The position numbers were made by a program, and so were the translations under genes. Below, piece after piece: positions 10,365 to 18,656 of a stretch of DNA of 64,000 nt. Each line of letters begins with the position of its first letter. The first letter of the stretch is position 1. Where the stretch lies: contig JANSYP010000001.1 of the NCBI GenBank assembly GCA_024742405.1, positions 992,001-1,056,000 on the forward strand, written 5' to 3'. The notes beneath the pieces were generated by a model. The model ran no database searches, had not been told where the DNA came from, and saw nothing but the letters and a program-made list of their open reading frames with translations. Origin of the DNA: Paracoccaceae bacterium (GTDB lineage Bacteria; Pseudomonadota; Alphaproteobacteria; Rhodobacterales; Rhodobacteraceae).

Positions 10365-11042
10365 TTACTCCGCGGCGTCGCTCACGCCTTCGAGCGCGCG
10401 CTGGAGAGCTGCGAACTTGTTCAGCAGATGGTTGGACAGCAGCGCCCCCAGCCGCGCGCCGTCGCGGTCCTCGAGTGCGGCGAGGATCTCGCCATGCTCC
10501 GTGATTGCCTGGGCCCAGCGATCGTCAGAGATATTGGCCATGAACCGCGCCCGGCGCACGCGCGAGGCCAGCGCGGTGTGGTGCTGCTCGAGCACCGGAT
10601 TGGCGGCGGATCGCAGGATGGCCGAATGGATGTCCTGGTTCGCCATGAAATAGGCCGAGCGGTCGCGCTCCTTGTGATAGCGGACCATAGCCTCGTGCCG
10701 CTCGCGGATATGGGCGATCTCGCTGTCCGAAATCCGCGCGGCGGAGAGCTCCCCAACGAGCCGTTCCAGGGCAGCGAGTACCGGAAAGGTATTGGCCAGC
10801 TCTTCCGGGGTCACGGTCGCGACCCGCGATCCGCGGTTGGGTGTGAGCACCACGAGACCTTCGGAGGCAAGCACCTTGAGCGCCTCGCGCAATGGCGTGC
10901 GGGACACACCGAAACTGTCGCACAGGCTCTTTTCGGGGATTTTTTCGCCAGGCTGGAAATGGTCCTCCACGATCATCTCGCGGAGACGGTCGACAAGTTC
11001 CTCGTGCAGGGACGGGCGGTGGATCGGAGCGCTAAGGTTCAT
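10365..11042 (-). CDS. GntR-family transcriptional regulator (FadR/FCD subfamily)
   Basis: DNA-binding regulator of 225 residues: winged helix at about 10-75 (ELVDRLREMIVEDHFQPGEKI, SLCDSFGVSRTPLREALKVL) and an all-helical FCD ligand-binding domain at about 85-215, whose metal-site residues (NQDIHSAI, ITEHGEI) are visible. FCD proteins commonly sense organic acids. The start overlaps the stop of the upstream 2-hydroxyacid dehydrogenase gene (ATGA), so it is likely cotranscribed with it and may control that gene and the divergent aminotransferase/TRAP genes through the palindrome at 13956-13969. The ligand is inferred only. Confidence 0.9.
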   Translation of the reverse strand: MNLSAPIHRPSLHEELVDRLREMIVEDHFQPGEKIPEKSLCDSFGVSRTPLREALKVLASEGLVVLTPNRGSRVATVTPEELANTFPVLAALERLVGELSAARISDSEIAHIRERHEAMVRYHKERDRSAYFMANQDIHSAILRSAANPVLEQHHTALASRVRRARFMANISDDRWAQAITEHGEILAALEDRDGARLGALLSNHLLNKFAALQRALEGVSDAAE

Positions 11043-13936
11043 TTGGCAAGGCCATCTTTTGTCAAAGACATATCAAGAACGCGGGCAACGTGCAAAGCCG
11101 CGCGGCCCGCGCCGTCCGCGATCTGGTGGCGGCAGGAGGTTCCATCGGCGACGATCAACGCGTCTGACGGCGCAGCACGCACCGCGGGAAGCAGGTCGAG
11201 CTCTGCCATCTTGAGCGAGGTTTCGGCGGTGTCGCGGCCATAGCCGAAGGCGCCGGCCATGCCACAGCAGCTGGTTTCGACGGTTTCCACCGATGCTCCC
11301 GGGATCGTCGCGAGCACCTCTTGCACAGGGCTGAGCGCGCCCATTGCCTTCTGGTGGCAATGGCCATGGAGCAGGATCGGACGCTCCAGCGGCGCGAGCG
11401 GCAGCGCAATGGAGTCGCGTGCGAGATACTCCTCCAGCAACAGAGCATGCTCGGCCACCAGATCGGCATCGGGACCGGGCACGAGGGCGGGGATCTCGTC
11501 GCGCAAGGTGAGGAGCGATGAGGGCTCCAACCCGATGATCGGACGGCCGGCGCGCGCATGGGGCACCAGCGCCACGATCAGGCGTTGCGCCTCGGCACGG
11601 GCTTCATCGACCATGCCGACCGCCAGCGCCGTGCGCCCGCAATCGAGCGGCCGGCCGGCATCGTCGCGTGCGGTGGCAACGCTGAGCCCGCCCGCGCGCA
11701 GCACGCGCAGGGCTGCGCGCAGGTTTTCCGGCTCGAACCAGCGGTTGAAGGCATCGGCGAAGAGGATCACGTCCGGCGCGTCGTCCGCGGCTTCGTTGTC
11801 GCGATAGGGCCGGGCTGCCCATTCCGGCAGCTTGCGGCTTGCGGCAAATCCGGTGAGGCCTTCGGTCGCGCGGGCGAACAACGGCAGATTTCGCAGATTG
11901 GCGAGCCAGCGCAGACGCGACGCCCAGGGCGCATAGCGGGGCATGTAACCCACCAGCCGATCATGCAGGCTGAGCCCGTTTTTCTTGCGGCGCGCGGCGA
12001 GCACTTCGATCTTCATTCGTGCCATGTCCACGCCGGTGGGGCATTCGCGCTTGCAGCCCTTGCAGGACACGCAGAGCTTCATCGTCTCGGCCATTGCGTC
12101 GGAACTCAGCGCATCGGGGCCGAGCTGGCCTGTGATGGCGAGCCGGAGCGAATTCGCCCGTCCGCGCACCACGTCGCGCTCGTTGCGCGTCACCCGGTAG
12201 GAGGGGCACATGACGCCGCCCTTGAGTTTGCGGCAGGCACCGTTGTTGTTGCACATCTCCACTGCGCCCTGGAACCCGCCGCCCGCACCGGGCCAGGCCG
12301 ACCAGTCTAGCGTCGTTGTCATGGGTTTCGCGGCATAGTCCGGCCCATAGCGGAAGTTCCGGCGGTCATCCATTTTGGGCGGATGCACGATCTTGCCCGG
12401 GTTGAAGAGCCCGGTCGGATCGAAGCGGTCCTTCACCTCCTCGAACGCGTGGACAAGCTGCGGCCCGAACATCTTTTCGTGGAACTCCGAGCGCACGATG
12501 CCGTCGCCATGCTCGCCAGAATGGGAGCCCTTGTAGCGGGCCACCAGATCGAAGCATTCCTCGGCGATGGCGCGCATCGTGGCGACATCCTTGTCGAGCT
12601 TCATGTTCAGCACCGGGCGAACATGAAGGCAGCCGACCGAGGCGTGGGCATACCAGGTGCCCGAGGTGCCGTGCCTGTGAAAGATTTCCGTCAGCCCGGC
12701 GGTGTAGTCGGCCAGGTCGGGCAGCTCGACCGCGCAATCCTCGACGAAAGACACCGGTTTGCCTTCTTCCTTCATCGACATCATGATGTTGAGCCCGGAC
12801 TTGCGGACCTCTGCGATGGCGCTCTGTAGACCGGTGTCCGTGACCTTCACGACCCCGCCCCAGCTGTCTCCCGCGCCGCCGAAGGTGAAGCCGAGATCGG
12901 CCATGCGCGCGTCCAGATCTTCGAGCTTTGAGGCATTCTCAGCCTCTGTTTCCTCGGCGAATTCTACCAGCAGAAGTGCCGCGGGATCGCCGGTCACGGC
13001 CGAGTCCAGTGTCTTGCGGAACATCGGGATATCACGGCCGAGCGCAATCATCGTGGCGTCGACCAGTTCCACCGCGAGGGGCTTCAGCTTCACCAGATGC
13101 TGGGCGGCGTCCATGGCGGCATAAAAGGTCGGGAAATGGCACACACCCATGACGCGCGGGCCGGGCAGGGGCCAGAGCTTGAGCTCGACTTCGGTGAAAT
13201 AGCCCAGCGTGCCTTCGGAGCCGACCAGCAGATGGGCAAGGTTATGCTCCACCCCCGGCAGCAATGCATCGAGATTGTAGCCCCCCACGCGGCGCTGGAC
13301 CTTGGGGTAGCGCGCGGCGATCTCGTCGGCTTCGCGCGCGCCGAGGGCAAGCATGCTCGCGGACAGATCGGCAAGGGCAGGATCGTTCGAACCGGCGGCA
13401 AAGCGCGCTTCGGTCCCGTCAGCCAAAATCGCCTCGATCGACAGCACGTTGTCGCGCATCTTGCCGTAGCGCAGCGACCGCCCGCCGCAGGAATTGTTCG
13501 CCGTCATCCCCCCGATGGTCGCGCGGCTCGCGGTGGAGACATCCACCGGGAACCACAGCCCGTGGGGTTTCAGGGCGCGGTTCAGCTCGTCCAGTACGAT
13601 GCCCGGCCGCACACGGCAGGTGCGATTTTCGACATCGAGATGGGTGATTCCGGTCAGGTACTTGGAGTTGTCGAGCACCAGCGCGCGGTTGACCGTCTGC
13701 CCGCATTGTGACGTGCCGCCGCCGCGGGGCAGGACCGGCGCGCCGAGCTCTCGTGCCGCCTCCAGTGCTACACGAACATCGTCCAGTGTCTTCGGCACGA
13801 CGACCCCGAGGGGAGGCATCTGGTAGATCGAGGCATCCGTGGCGTAGCGCCCGCGCGAGAATGGATCGAAGAGCACGTCACCTTCGATCTTGCCGGCGAG
13901 TCTCCCGCTCAGCGGCGACGGGTCCTGGAACGCCAT
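11039..13936 (-). CDS. FAD- and Fe-S-containing D-2-hydroxyacid dehydrogenase (Dld2/YdiJ type)
   Basis: Large fused flavoprotein (965 residues), probably oxidising a D-2-hydroxyacid (candidates: glycolate, D-lactate, D-2-hydroxyglutarate) and passing electrons to the respiratory chain. In order: PCMH-type FAD domain (about 40-260, with RGGGTSQCGQ and SEGTLGYFTEV), FAD-oxidase C domain (about 270-515, with SHSGEHGDGIVRSEF at 471-485), Fe-S cysteines at 562-577 (CNNNGAC...CP) and 622-633 (CVSCKGCKRECP), then cysteine-rich CCG modules with CHCHQ and CCGMAGAFGYG near the C-terminus. It resembles a GlcD-GlcF fusion. The start is separated by 108 bases from the divergent aminotransferase gene, and the stop overlaps the gntR start. 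The substrate is inference. Confidence 0.88.
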   Translation of the reverse strand: MAFQDPSPLSGRLAGKIEGDVLFDPFSRGRYATDASIYQMPPLGVVVPKTLDDVRVALEAARELGAPVLPRGGGTSQCGQTVNRALVLDNSKYLTGITHLDVENRTCRVRPGIVLDELNRALKPHGLWFPVDVSTASRATIGGMTANNSCGGRSLRYGKMRDNVLSIEAILADGTEARFAAGSNDPALADLSASMLALGAREADEIAARYPKVQRRVGGYNLDALLPGVEHNLAHLLVGSEGTLGYFTEVELKLWPLPGPRVMGVCHFPTFYAAMDAAQHLVKLKPLAVELVDATMIALGRDIPMFRKTLDSAVTGDPAALLLVEFAEETEAENASKLEDLDARMADLGFTFGGAGDSWGGVVKVTDTGLQSAIAEVRKSGLNIMMSMKEEGKPVSFVEDCAVELPDLADYTAGLTEIFHRHGTSGTWYAHASVGCLHVRPVLNMKLDKDVATMRAIAEECFDLVARYKGSHSGEHGDGIVRSEFHEKMFGPQLVHAFEEVKDRFDPTGLFNPGKIVHPPKMDDRRNFRYGPDYAAKPMTTTLDWSAWPGAGGGFQGAVEMCNNNGACRKLKGGVMCPSYRVTRNERDVVRGRANSLRLAITGQLGPDALSSDAMAETMKLCVSCKGCKRECPTGVDMARMKIEVLAARRKKNGLSLHDRLVGYMPRYAPWASRLRWLANLRNLPLFARATEGLTGFAASRKLPEWAARPYRDNEAADDAPDVILFADAFNRWFEPENLRAALRVLRAGGLSVATARDDAGRPLDCGRTALAVGMVDEARAEAQRLIVALVPHARAGRPIIGLEPSSLLTLRDEIPALVPGPDADLVAEHALLLEEYLARDSIALPLAPLERPILLHGHCHQKAMGALSPVQEVLATIPGASVETVETSCCGMAGAFGYGRDTAETSLKMAELDLLPAVRAAPSDALIVADGTSCRHQIADGAGRAALHVARVLDMSLTKDGLAK

Positions 13937-13955
13937 GCTTGTGCCCCCTCAACTT

Positions 13956-13969
13956 TTCGGTTGACCGAA
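13956..13969. promoter_or_regulatory. GntR/FadR-type operator candidate in divergent promoter region
   Basis: TTCGGTTGACCGAA: two 6-base arms (TTCGGT/ACCGAA) around a TG centre. The GGT...ACC core is the arrangement seen for FadR-subfamily GntR regulators. It lies 20 bases upstream of the dehydrogenase start, next to an AT-rich stretch (13969-13990), in the gap between the two divergent transcription units. It is the obvious target for the GntR protein encoded at 10365-11042; no binding data. Confidence 0.55.
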
Positions 13970-14044
13970 TAATGAATTCAAAATTAAAAACGCACAAGAG
14001 CAATCCGTCGCAAACCGTGGCGGTAAAGGGGAGACACCGTCAAG

Positions 14045-15232
14045 ATGCGTAAGGCCGGCCGCCATTTTCTGCAAATCCCTGGCCCTAGCGCCGTTCCCGA
14101 TCGCATCCTGCGCGCGATCTCCGCCCAGACCATCGACCATCGCGGGCCCGACTTCGCCGAGGTCGGCCAGACAGCTCTGGAAGGCATGCGGACGATTTTC
14201 AAGACGTCCGGTCCGGTGATCATCTACCCGGCCTCGGGTACCGGCGCCTGGGAAGCCGCGCTGGTGAACATCGCCTCACCCGGCGACCGCGTGCTAATGT
14301 ATGAAACCGGGCATTTCGCCTTCATGTGGCAGAAGATGGCCGCCAAGCTCGGTCTGCGCCCCGAATTCATCGAAGGCGATTGGCGCGGTGGCGCAGACCC
14401 TGATGCCATCGAAGCGCACCTGCGCGCTGACACTAACCACGAGATCAAGGCCGTCTGCGTCGTCCATAACGAGACCTCCACCGGGTCTGTCTCGCCGATT
14501 GCCGAAGTGCGTCGCGCCATCGACGCGGCCGGGCACCCTGCGCTTTTCATGGTCGATTCGATCTCGGGCCTCGCATCTGTCGATTTTCGATTTGACGAAT
14601 GGGGTGTGGATGTCTGCATCTCGGGCTCTCAAAAGGGCCTGATGCTGCCGCCGGGGCTGAGCTTCAACGCTGTCAGCGAAAAGGCGCTCGAGGTGGCAAA
14701 GACGGCCACCATGCCGCGGAGCTACTGGGACTGGCATGACATGCTGGGACCCAACGCGACGGGGTACTTCCCCTACACGCCGGGGACCAATCTGCTCTAC
14801 GGGCTGAACGAAGCCATCGCCATGCTCCATGAGGAGGGGTTGGACAATGTCTTCGCTCGCCACCAGCGCCATGGCACCGCCACCCGCAAGGCGGTGCGCG
14901 CCTGGGGGCTCGACGTGCTGTGCGCGCGCCAGGGCCAGGAAAGCGGTGTTCTGACCGCGGTGATGATGCCCGATGGGCAGTCCGCCGATGCCTTCCGTGC
15001 CACAACCCTGGAGCATTACGATATCTCGCTCGGAAACGGGCTCAGCAAGGTGGCTGACCGTGTCTTCCGCATCGGACATCTGGGCGATTTCAACGACTTG
15101 ATGCTGATGGCGACACTGTCCGGTGTTGAAATGGGGCTGGCCCAGGCGGGCGTGACGCACAGCCCCGGTGGCGCCCAGGCGGCCATGGACCATCTTAGGG
15201 AGACGCCCGTCGCACAGATGGCGGCGGAGTAA
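14045..15232 (+). CDS. class V aminotransferase, serine/alanine/aspartate-glyoxylate type
   Basis: PLP enzyme that most likely aminates glyoxylate to glycine with serine, alanine or aspartate as donor. The 395-residue product starts near IPGPSAVPDRIL, has YPASGTGAWEA (cofactor phosphate loop), HNETSTG, MVDSISGLAS and the Schiff-base lysine K197 in SGSQKGLMLPPG, all matching serine-glyoxylate aminotransferase and BhcA-like enzymes. No bhcBCD genes are adjacent, so the beta-hydroxyaspartate cycle is not supported. The dctPQM genes follow on the same strand, which suggests import of a precursor that yields glyoxylate or another 2-oxoacid. The exact donor is undetermined. Confidence 0.85.
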   Translation: MRKAGRHFLQIPGPSAVPDRILRAISAQTIDHRGPDFAEVGQTALEGMRTIFKTSGPVIIYPASGTGAWEAALVNIASPGDRVLMYETGHFAFMWQKMAAKLGLRPEFIEGDWRGGADPDAIEAHLRADTNHEIKAVCVVHNETSTGSVSPIAEVRRAIDAAGHPALFMVDSISGLASVDFRFDEWGVDVCISGSQKGLMLPPGLSFNAVSEKALEVAKTATMPRSYWDWHDMLGPNATGYFPYTPGTNLLYGLNEAIAMLHEEGLDNVFARHQRHGTATRKAVRAWGLDVLCARQGQESGVLTAVMMPDGQSADAFRATTLEHYDISLGNGLSKVADRVFRIGHLGDFNDLMLMATLSGVEMGLAQAGVTHSPGGAQAAMDHLRETPVAQMAAE

Positions 15233-15271
15233 CGCAAACTGGCCGAAAACAGGCCATAGGGAGGAAAGACC

Positions 15272-16246
15272 ATGACCATCAGAACCATCTTGCTGGCCGG
15301 TGTGGCGGCAGCGGTGCTGCCTGCGGCGGCATCTGCGGATACCGTGCTGCGGTTTGGCCATGTCGGCGCGCCGGGCTCGCTCTTCGAGGCGTCTGCCAAT
15401 TCGTTTGCCGAATGCGTCAACGCCAATGTTGATGGGGTCGAGGTTCAGACCTTCGGCTCTTCACAGCTCGGTAAAGACCAGGAGATGCTTCAGAAGCTGA
15501 AGCTGAACCAGATCGCGTTTTCGCTGCCCTCGTCGGTGATGTCGTCGGTCGCGCCCGAGTTCGGCATCTTCGAAATGCCCTACATCATCAAGGACCGCGA
15601 GCATATGAAGCGCGTCCAGGCCGAGATGGGCGACACGTTCGAAGCCGCGGCTGAGCGCGAAGGCTACAAGATCATCGGTTATTTCGAGAACGGCTTCCGC
15701 CACATCACCAACAACACCCGGCCGATCAACCAGCCCGAAGATCTGGCCGGCATCAAGCTGCGGACGCCCAACGGCGAATGGCGCGTGAAAATGTTCCAGC
15801 TCTATGGAGCGAACCCGACGCCGATGGCGTTCTCGGACGTTTTCAACGCGCTGCAGACCAACGCGATCGACGGGCAGGAAAACCCCTACGCACAGATCGC
15901 CTCGGCCAAGTTCCAGGAAGTGCAGGACTATCTGTCGATCACCGGCCATGTCTACACGCCGGCTTATGTGACGACCTCGATCAATCAGTGGAACAGCTGG
16001 CCGGCCGAGGTCCAGCAGGGCCTGAGCGATTGCGCCGCGTCGAGCCAGGACTTCGTCTACAGCCACGCCGCCCAGCTTGAGGTCGATCTGCTGGACGAGA
16101 TCAAGGCTGCCGGCGTGACGGTGAACGAGGCCGACAAGGATGCCTTCATCACCGCGTCCCAGCCGATCTATGACGAGTTTTCCGCCACCGTCGATGGCGG
16201 TTCGGAGATGATCGAACAGATCAAGGGCCTGTCCTCGGGCTCCTGA
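15272..16246 (+). CDS. dctP: TRAP transporter solute-binding protein DctP
   Basis: Periplasmic binding protein that captures an organic acid for a TRAP transporter. The 324-residue protein has a signal peptide (cleavage after AAASA, about residue 22), the DctP fold, and the conserved carboxylate-binding arginine in IKLRTPNGEWR, with NALQTNAIDGQENP. The start ATG follows GGGAGGAAAG. It is followed by dctQ and dctM, forming a complete tripartite system, and preceded 39 bases upstream by the aminotransferase gene. The substrate is probably a small carboxylate handled by the neighbouring dehydrogenase or aminotransferase. Confidence 0.93.
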   Translation: MTIRTILLAGVAAAVLPAAASADTVLRFGHVGAPGSLFEASANSFAECVNANVDGVEVQTFGSSQLGKDQEMLQKLKLNQIAFSLPSSVMSSVAPEFGIFEMPYIIKDREHMKRVQAEMGDTFEAAAEREGYKIIGYFENGFRHITNNTRPINQPEDLAGIKLRTPNGEWRVKMFQLYGANPTPMAFSDVFNALQTNAIDGQENPYAQIASAKFQEVQDYLSITGHVYTPAYVTTSINQWNSWPAEVQQGLSDCAASSQDFVYSHAAQLEVDLLDEIKAAGVTVNEADKDAFITASQPIYDEFSATVDGGSEMIEQIKGLSSGS

Positions 16247-16262
16247 TCCCACCGGCTATCGA

Positions 16263-16283
16263 GGGGCGGTCTCGCGCCGCCCC
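16263..16283 (+). other. intercistronic stem-loop between dctP and dctQ
   Basis: GGGGCGG (16263-16269) pairs perfectly with CCGCCCC (16277-16283) around a 7-base loop, 17 bases after the dctP stop and with no U-tract. Such hairpins commonly protect or partly terminate the binding-protein message so that DctP exceeds the membrane subunits. Function is inferred. Confidence 0.5.
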
Positions 16284-16333
16284 CTGATCCTTGACGCATC
16301 GGTCCCGCGGGGCCGTCCCCCCGAGAGGTTTTC

Positions 16334-16876
16334 ATGCTTGCCACGATTGCCGCCATCCTCCAGCGCGTGCTGGAATGGTTCATCATTTTCCTCATGGTGG
16401 TGCTGACGATCGTCGTCATCGTTGCGGTGATGTTCCGTCTGGGGGGCTCGAGCCTGTCCTGGTACGATGAAATTGCCGCGATCATTCTGGCCTGGATCAC
16501 CTACTACGGCGCGGCGCTCGCAGCGCTCAAGCGCCGTCACATCGGGTTCGACACGGTGCTTTTGTCGCTGCCGGTGCGCACCCGGATGATCGGGGTCGCG
16601 TTCGCCGAGGCCGTGACCATCGGGTTTTTCCTGTTGCTGACTTGGGCGGGCTGGAAAGTGCTTCTGGTGCTTCAGGGCATGTCTCTGGTGTCGATCACCT
16701 GGATGCCGGTCCAGGTGACGCAGTCCGTGATTCCCATAGGTGCCATGCTCTTTGTGATCTGCCAGTTGCTCAGCCTGCCTGACTATTGGCGCAAGACGGC
16801 ACGCGGCATTTCGCTGGAACATGCCGAGATCGAAGACGAGGTCGAGAACGAAATGCGCAAGGCAGGGACCGCCTGA
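16334..16876 (+). CDS. dctQ: TRAP transporter small membrane subunit DctQ
   Basis: Four-helix inner-membrane subunit of the TRAP carrier, 180 residues. Hydrophobic segments lie near 20-42, 50-70, 90-115 and 125-150, with the family feature LSWYDEIAAIILAWITYYG and KRRHIGFD. The start follows GAGAGG. The stop and the dctM start share a base (TGATG), giving tight translational coupling. The acidic C-terminal tail is not membrane-embedded. Confidence 0.92.
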   Translation: MLATIAAILQRVLEWFIIFLMVVLTIVVIVAVMFRLGGSSLSWYDEIAAIILAWITYYGAALAALKRRHIGFDTVLLSLPVRTRMIGVAFAEAVTIGFFLLLTWAGWKVLLVLQGMSLVSITWMPVQVTQSVIPIGAMLFVICQLLSLPDYWRKTARGISLEHAEIEDEVENEMRKAGTA

Positions 16877-18156
16877 TGCTGATCCTGGGAATTTTCATCG
16901 CCCTTGTGGTGATGGTCTGTCTGAACATCCCGATCGCGGTCGCCCTGGCGGTTGCGGCGATCCTCGGGCTGCTGGCAACCGAAGGGGTCAACAGCCTCGT
17001 GACCGTCGCGCTCGATATGTATAACGGGTCGACCAAGTTTTCGCTGATCGCCATCCCGATGTTCGTCTTGGCCGGCGCAATCATGAATGCCGGTGGCATC
17101 ACCGACCGGCTGATCAATTTCGTCACCGCGCTGATCGGTTTCGTGCGCGGCGGGCTGGCCCATGTGAATATCGGCGTGTCGCTCTTTTTCGCCGAGATCT
17201 CTGGCTCCGCCGTGGCTGACGTCGCCGCCATGGGCAGCGTGATGATCCCCCAGATGAAAAAGCGCGGGTATACGGCGCCCTTCGCGGCCGCCGTGACCTC
17301 GTCCTCGGCCTCGCTGGCGATCATCATCCCGCCATCGATCCCGATGATCCTTTACGCGACCTCGGCCGGGACAAGTGTCGAACAGCTCTTTGTCGCGGGT
17401 GTCGTGCCGGGACTGCTGGGGGCCGCGGGCCTCATGGGCGTCGCCTGGTGGTTCGCGCGCCGTTATGATCTGCCGCGCGAAGAGGCGTTCAACTTCAAGC
17501 GGCTGGGCGAGACGTTCATGGCTGCTCTGCCGGCTTTTGCGCTGCCGATCATCATCCTTGGCGGGATCTTCGGCGGGTTCGTGACCGCGACCGAAGCCGC
17601 CGGGCTCGCCGTGCTGGCCGCGATCGCGGTGAGCCTCTGGTATCGTCAGGTCGACTTTCGCCACCTGCGCAACGCGATGCTCGATGGTGGGATTCAGACA
17701 GCGGTCGTGATGGTGCTGGTTGCGGCGTCCGTCGTGATGGGTGGTTTTCTGACCCGTGCCCAGATGCCTCAGGAAATGGCCGCCGCGATCCTCGGCTTCA
17801 CCGAAAACAAGTGGCTCATCCTGCTGATCCTGAACTTCTTTTTCCTGATCATCGGGTTTTTCCTGCATTCCGCCGCAGCGATCATACTGGTGGTTCCGAT
17901 CGTCATCCCGCTGATCAACGCGGCGGGGATCGATCCGGTTCATTTCGGACTGGTCGTGACGCTGAACCTCGCGATCGGTCAGCAGACTCCGCCTGTGGCG
18001 AGCGTTCTGATCACGGCTTGTGCCGTGGCCCGGGCCAACATCTGGGAAGTGAGCAAGGTCAACATCTACTTCATCGCCGTGTTGTTCGCGGTTCTGATGA
18101 TGTGCACCTATATCCCCTCTATCCCGCTGTTCCTGGTGGAATATTTTTATCGGTAA
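16876..18156 (+). CDS. dctM: TRAP transporter large permease subunit DctM
   Basis: Inner-membrane sodium-driven permease of the TRAP system, 426 residues with about twelve membrane segments. Family motifs seen: FSLIAIPMFVLAGAIMNAGG, EISGSAVADVAAMGSVMIP, IIIPPSIPMILYA and IGQQTPPVAS. The start is the ATG at 16876 within the TGATG junction with dctQ; the longer frame from 16786 would overlap dctQ by 90 bases. It ends the dct unit: a strong hairpin (18183-18217) follows. Confidence 0.93.
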   Translation: MLILGIFIALVVMVCLNIPIAVALAVAAILGLLATEGVNSLVTVALDMYNGSTKFSLIAIPMFVLAGAIMNAGGITDRLINFVTALIGFVRGGLAHVNIGVSLFFAEISGSAVADVAAMGSVMIPQMKKRGYTAPFAAAVTSSSASLAIIIPPSIPMILYATSAGTSVEQLFVAGVVPGLLGAAGLMGVAWWFARRYDLPREEAFNFKRLGETFMAALPAFALPIIILGGIFGGFVTATEAAGLAVLAAIAVSLWYRQVDFRHLRNAMLDGGIQTAVVMVLVAASVVMGGFLTRAQMPQEMAAAILGFTENKWLILLILNFFFLIIGFFLHSAAAIILVVPIVIPLINAAGIDPVHFGLVVTLNLAIGQQTPPVASVLITACAVARANIWEVSKVNIYFIAVLFAVLMMCTYIPSIPLFLVEYFYR

Positions 18157-18182
18157 GTCGCCTCGCGCAGGCCTTGCCAAAG

Positions 18183-18217
18183 CCGTCGCACTTTTCCAGA
18201 ACGGGGGAGTGCGACGG
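18183..18217 (+). other. strong inverted repeat (15-bp stem) before the 126-residue membrane gene
   Basis: A perfect 10-base inverted repeat (18183-18192 with 18208-18217) extends inward through three G-U and two G-C pairs to a 15-pair stem with a 5-base loop. No U-run follows, so it is not a classical intrinsic terminator. Its 3' arm ends inside the GGAGA ribosome site (18216-18220) of the next gene, so it could both end or stabilise the dctPQM message and limit translation of the downstream gene. Pairing is directly visible; role inferred. Confidence 0.6.
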
Positions 18218-18225
18218 AGAGACAT

Positions 18226-18606
18226 GTGAACCTGCCAGCCCTTGAGACCCGCAACGCGACGCTCGCCCAGAAAATCGCCGACAAGCTGAGCATCCGTGGC
18301 GCGGATCTTGGCGCCAAAATGCGCCGCGCCGGGCGGCGGTTGCCGCGTCGGCTGCGGCGCGAAGGCCGCTATCTCGTGCAGGCAGAGCTGCTCGCGGGCC
18401 ATCCCAAACTCGCCAAGCAGATCGATCCCGCGCGCGTCGATGCGGCCTATCGCGATTTCGACGCCCATCTCGACCCGATCGACCCCAATGATCTCTGGTG
18501 GGGATGGACACTGGGCGTGCTTGCCGGGATCGTGTTCAACCTGTTGCTGTTTGCGGCCTTGCTAATTGCGCTGTTGGCCTGGCGTGGAGATATCGGACTG
18601 GGCTGA
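18226..18606 (+). CDS. small membrane protein of unknown function
   Basis: 126 residues, not recognised. The first 75 residues are basic and helical (RRAGRRLPRRLRREGRY), then come an acidic stretch (DFDAHLDPIDPND) and one or two hydrophobic segments near 93-120 (LGVLAGIVFNLLLFAALLIALLAW). It looks like a membrane-anchored protein with a basic cytoplasmic face. It starts with GTG at 18226, five bases after GGAGA; the nearby ATG at 18224 runs straight into a stop. It lies between the TRAP genes and an orphan ABC ATPase gene, 50 bases from the latter. Confidence 0.7.
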   Translation: MNLPALETRNATLAQKIADKLSIRGADLGAKMRRAGRRLPRRLRREGRYLVQAELLAGHPKLAKQIDPARVDAAYRDFDAHLDPIDPNDLWWGWTLGVLAGIVFNLLLFAALLIALLAWRGDIGLG

Positions 18607-18656
18607 GGCCTGCGGCTTGCCCGCCTGCGCGCCCGGTGCTACCCGCTCAGCCCAGA

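Noticed and set aside
14045-15232. BhcA of the beta-hydroxyaspartate cycle
   Set aside because: The enzyme family fits, but bhcB, bhcC and bhcD are not adjacent and the neighbours are a dehydrogenase and a TRAP system.
16783-18468. 561-codon open frame on the minus strand
   Set aside because: Antisense to dctM and the small membrane gene; low-complexity Asp/His/Arg composition and no domain seen.
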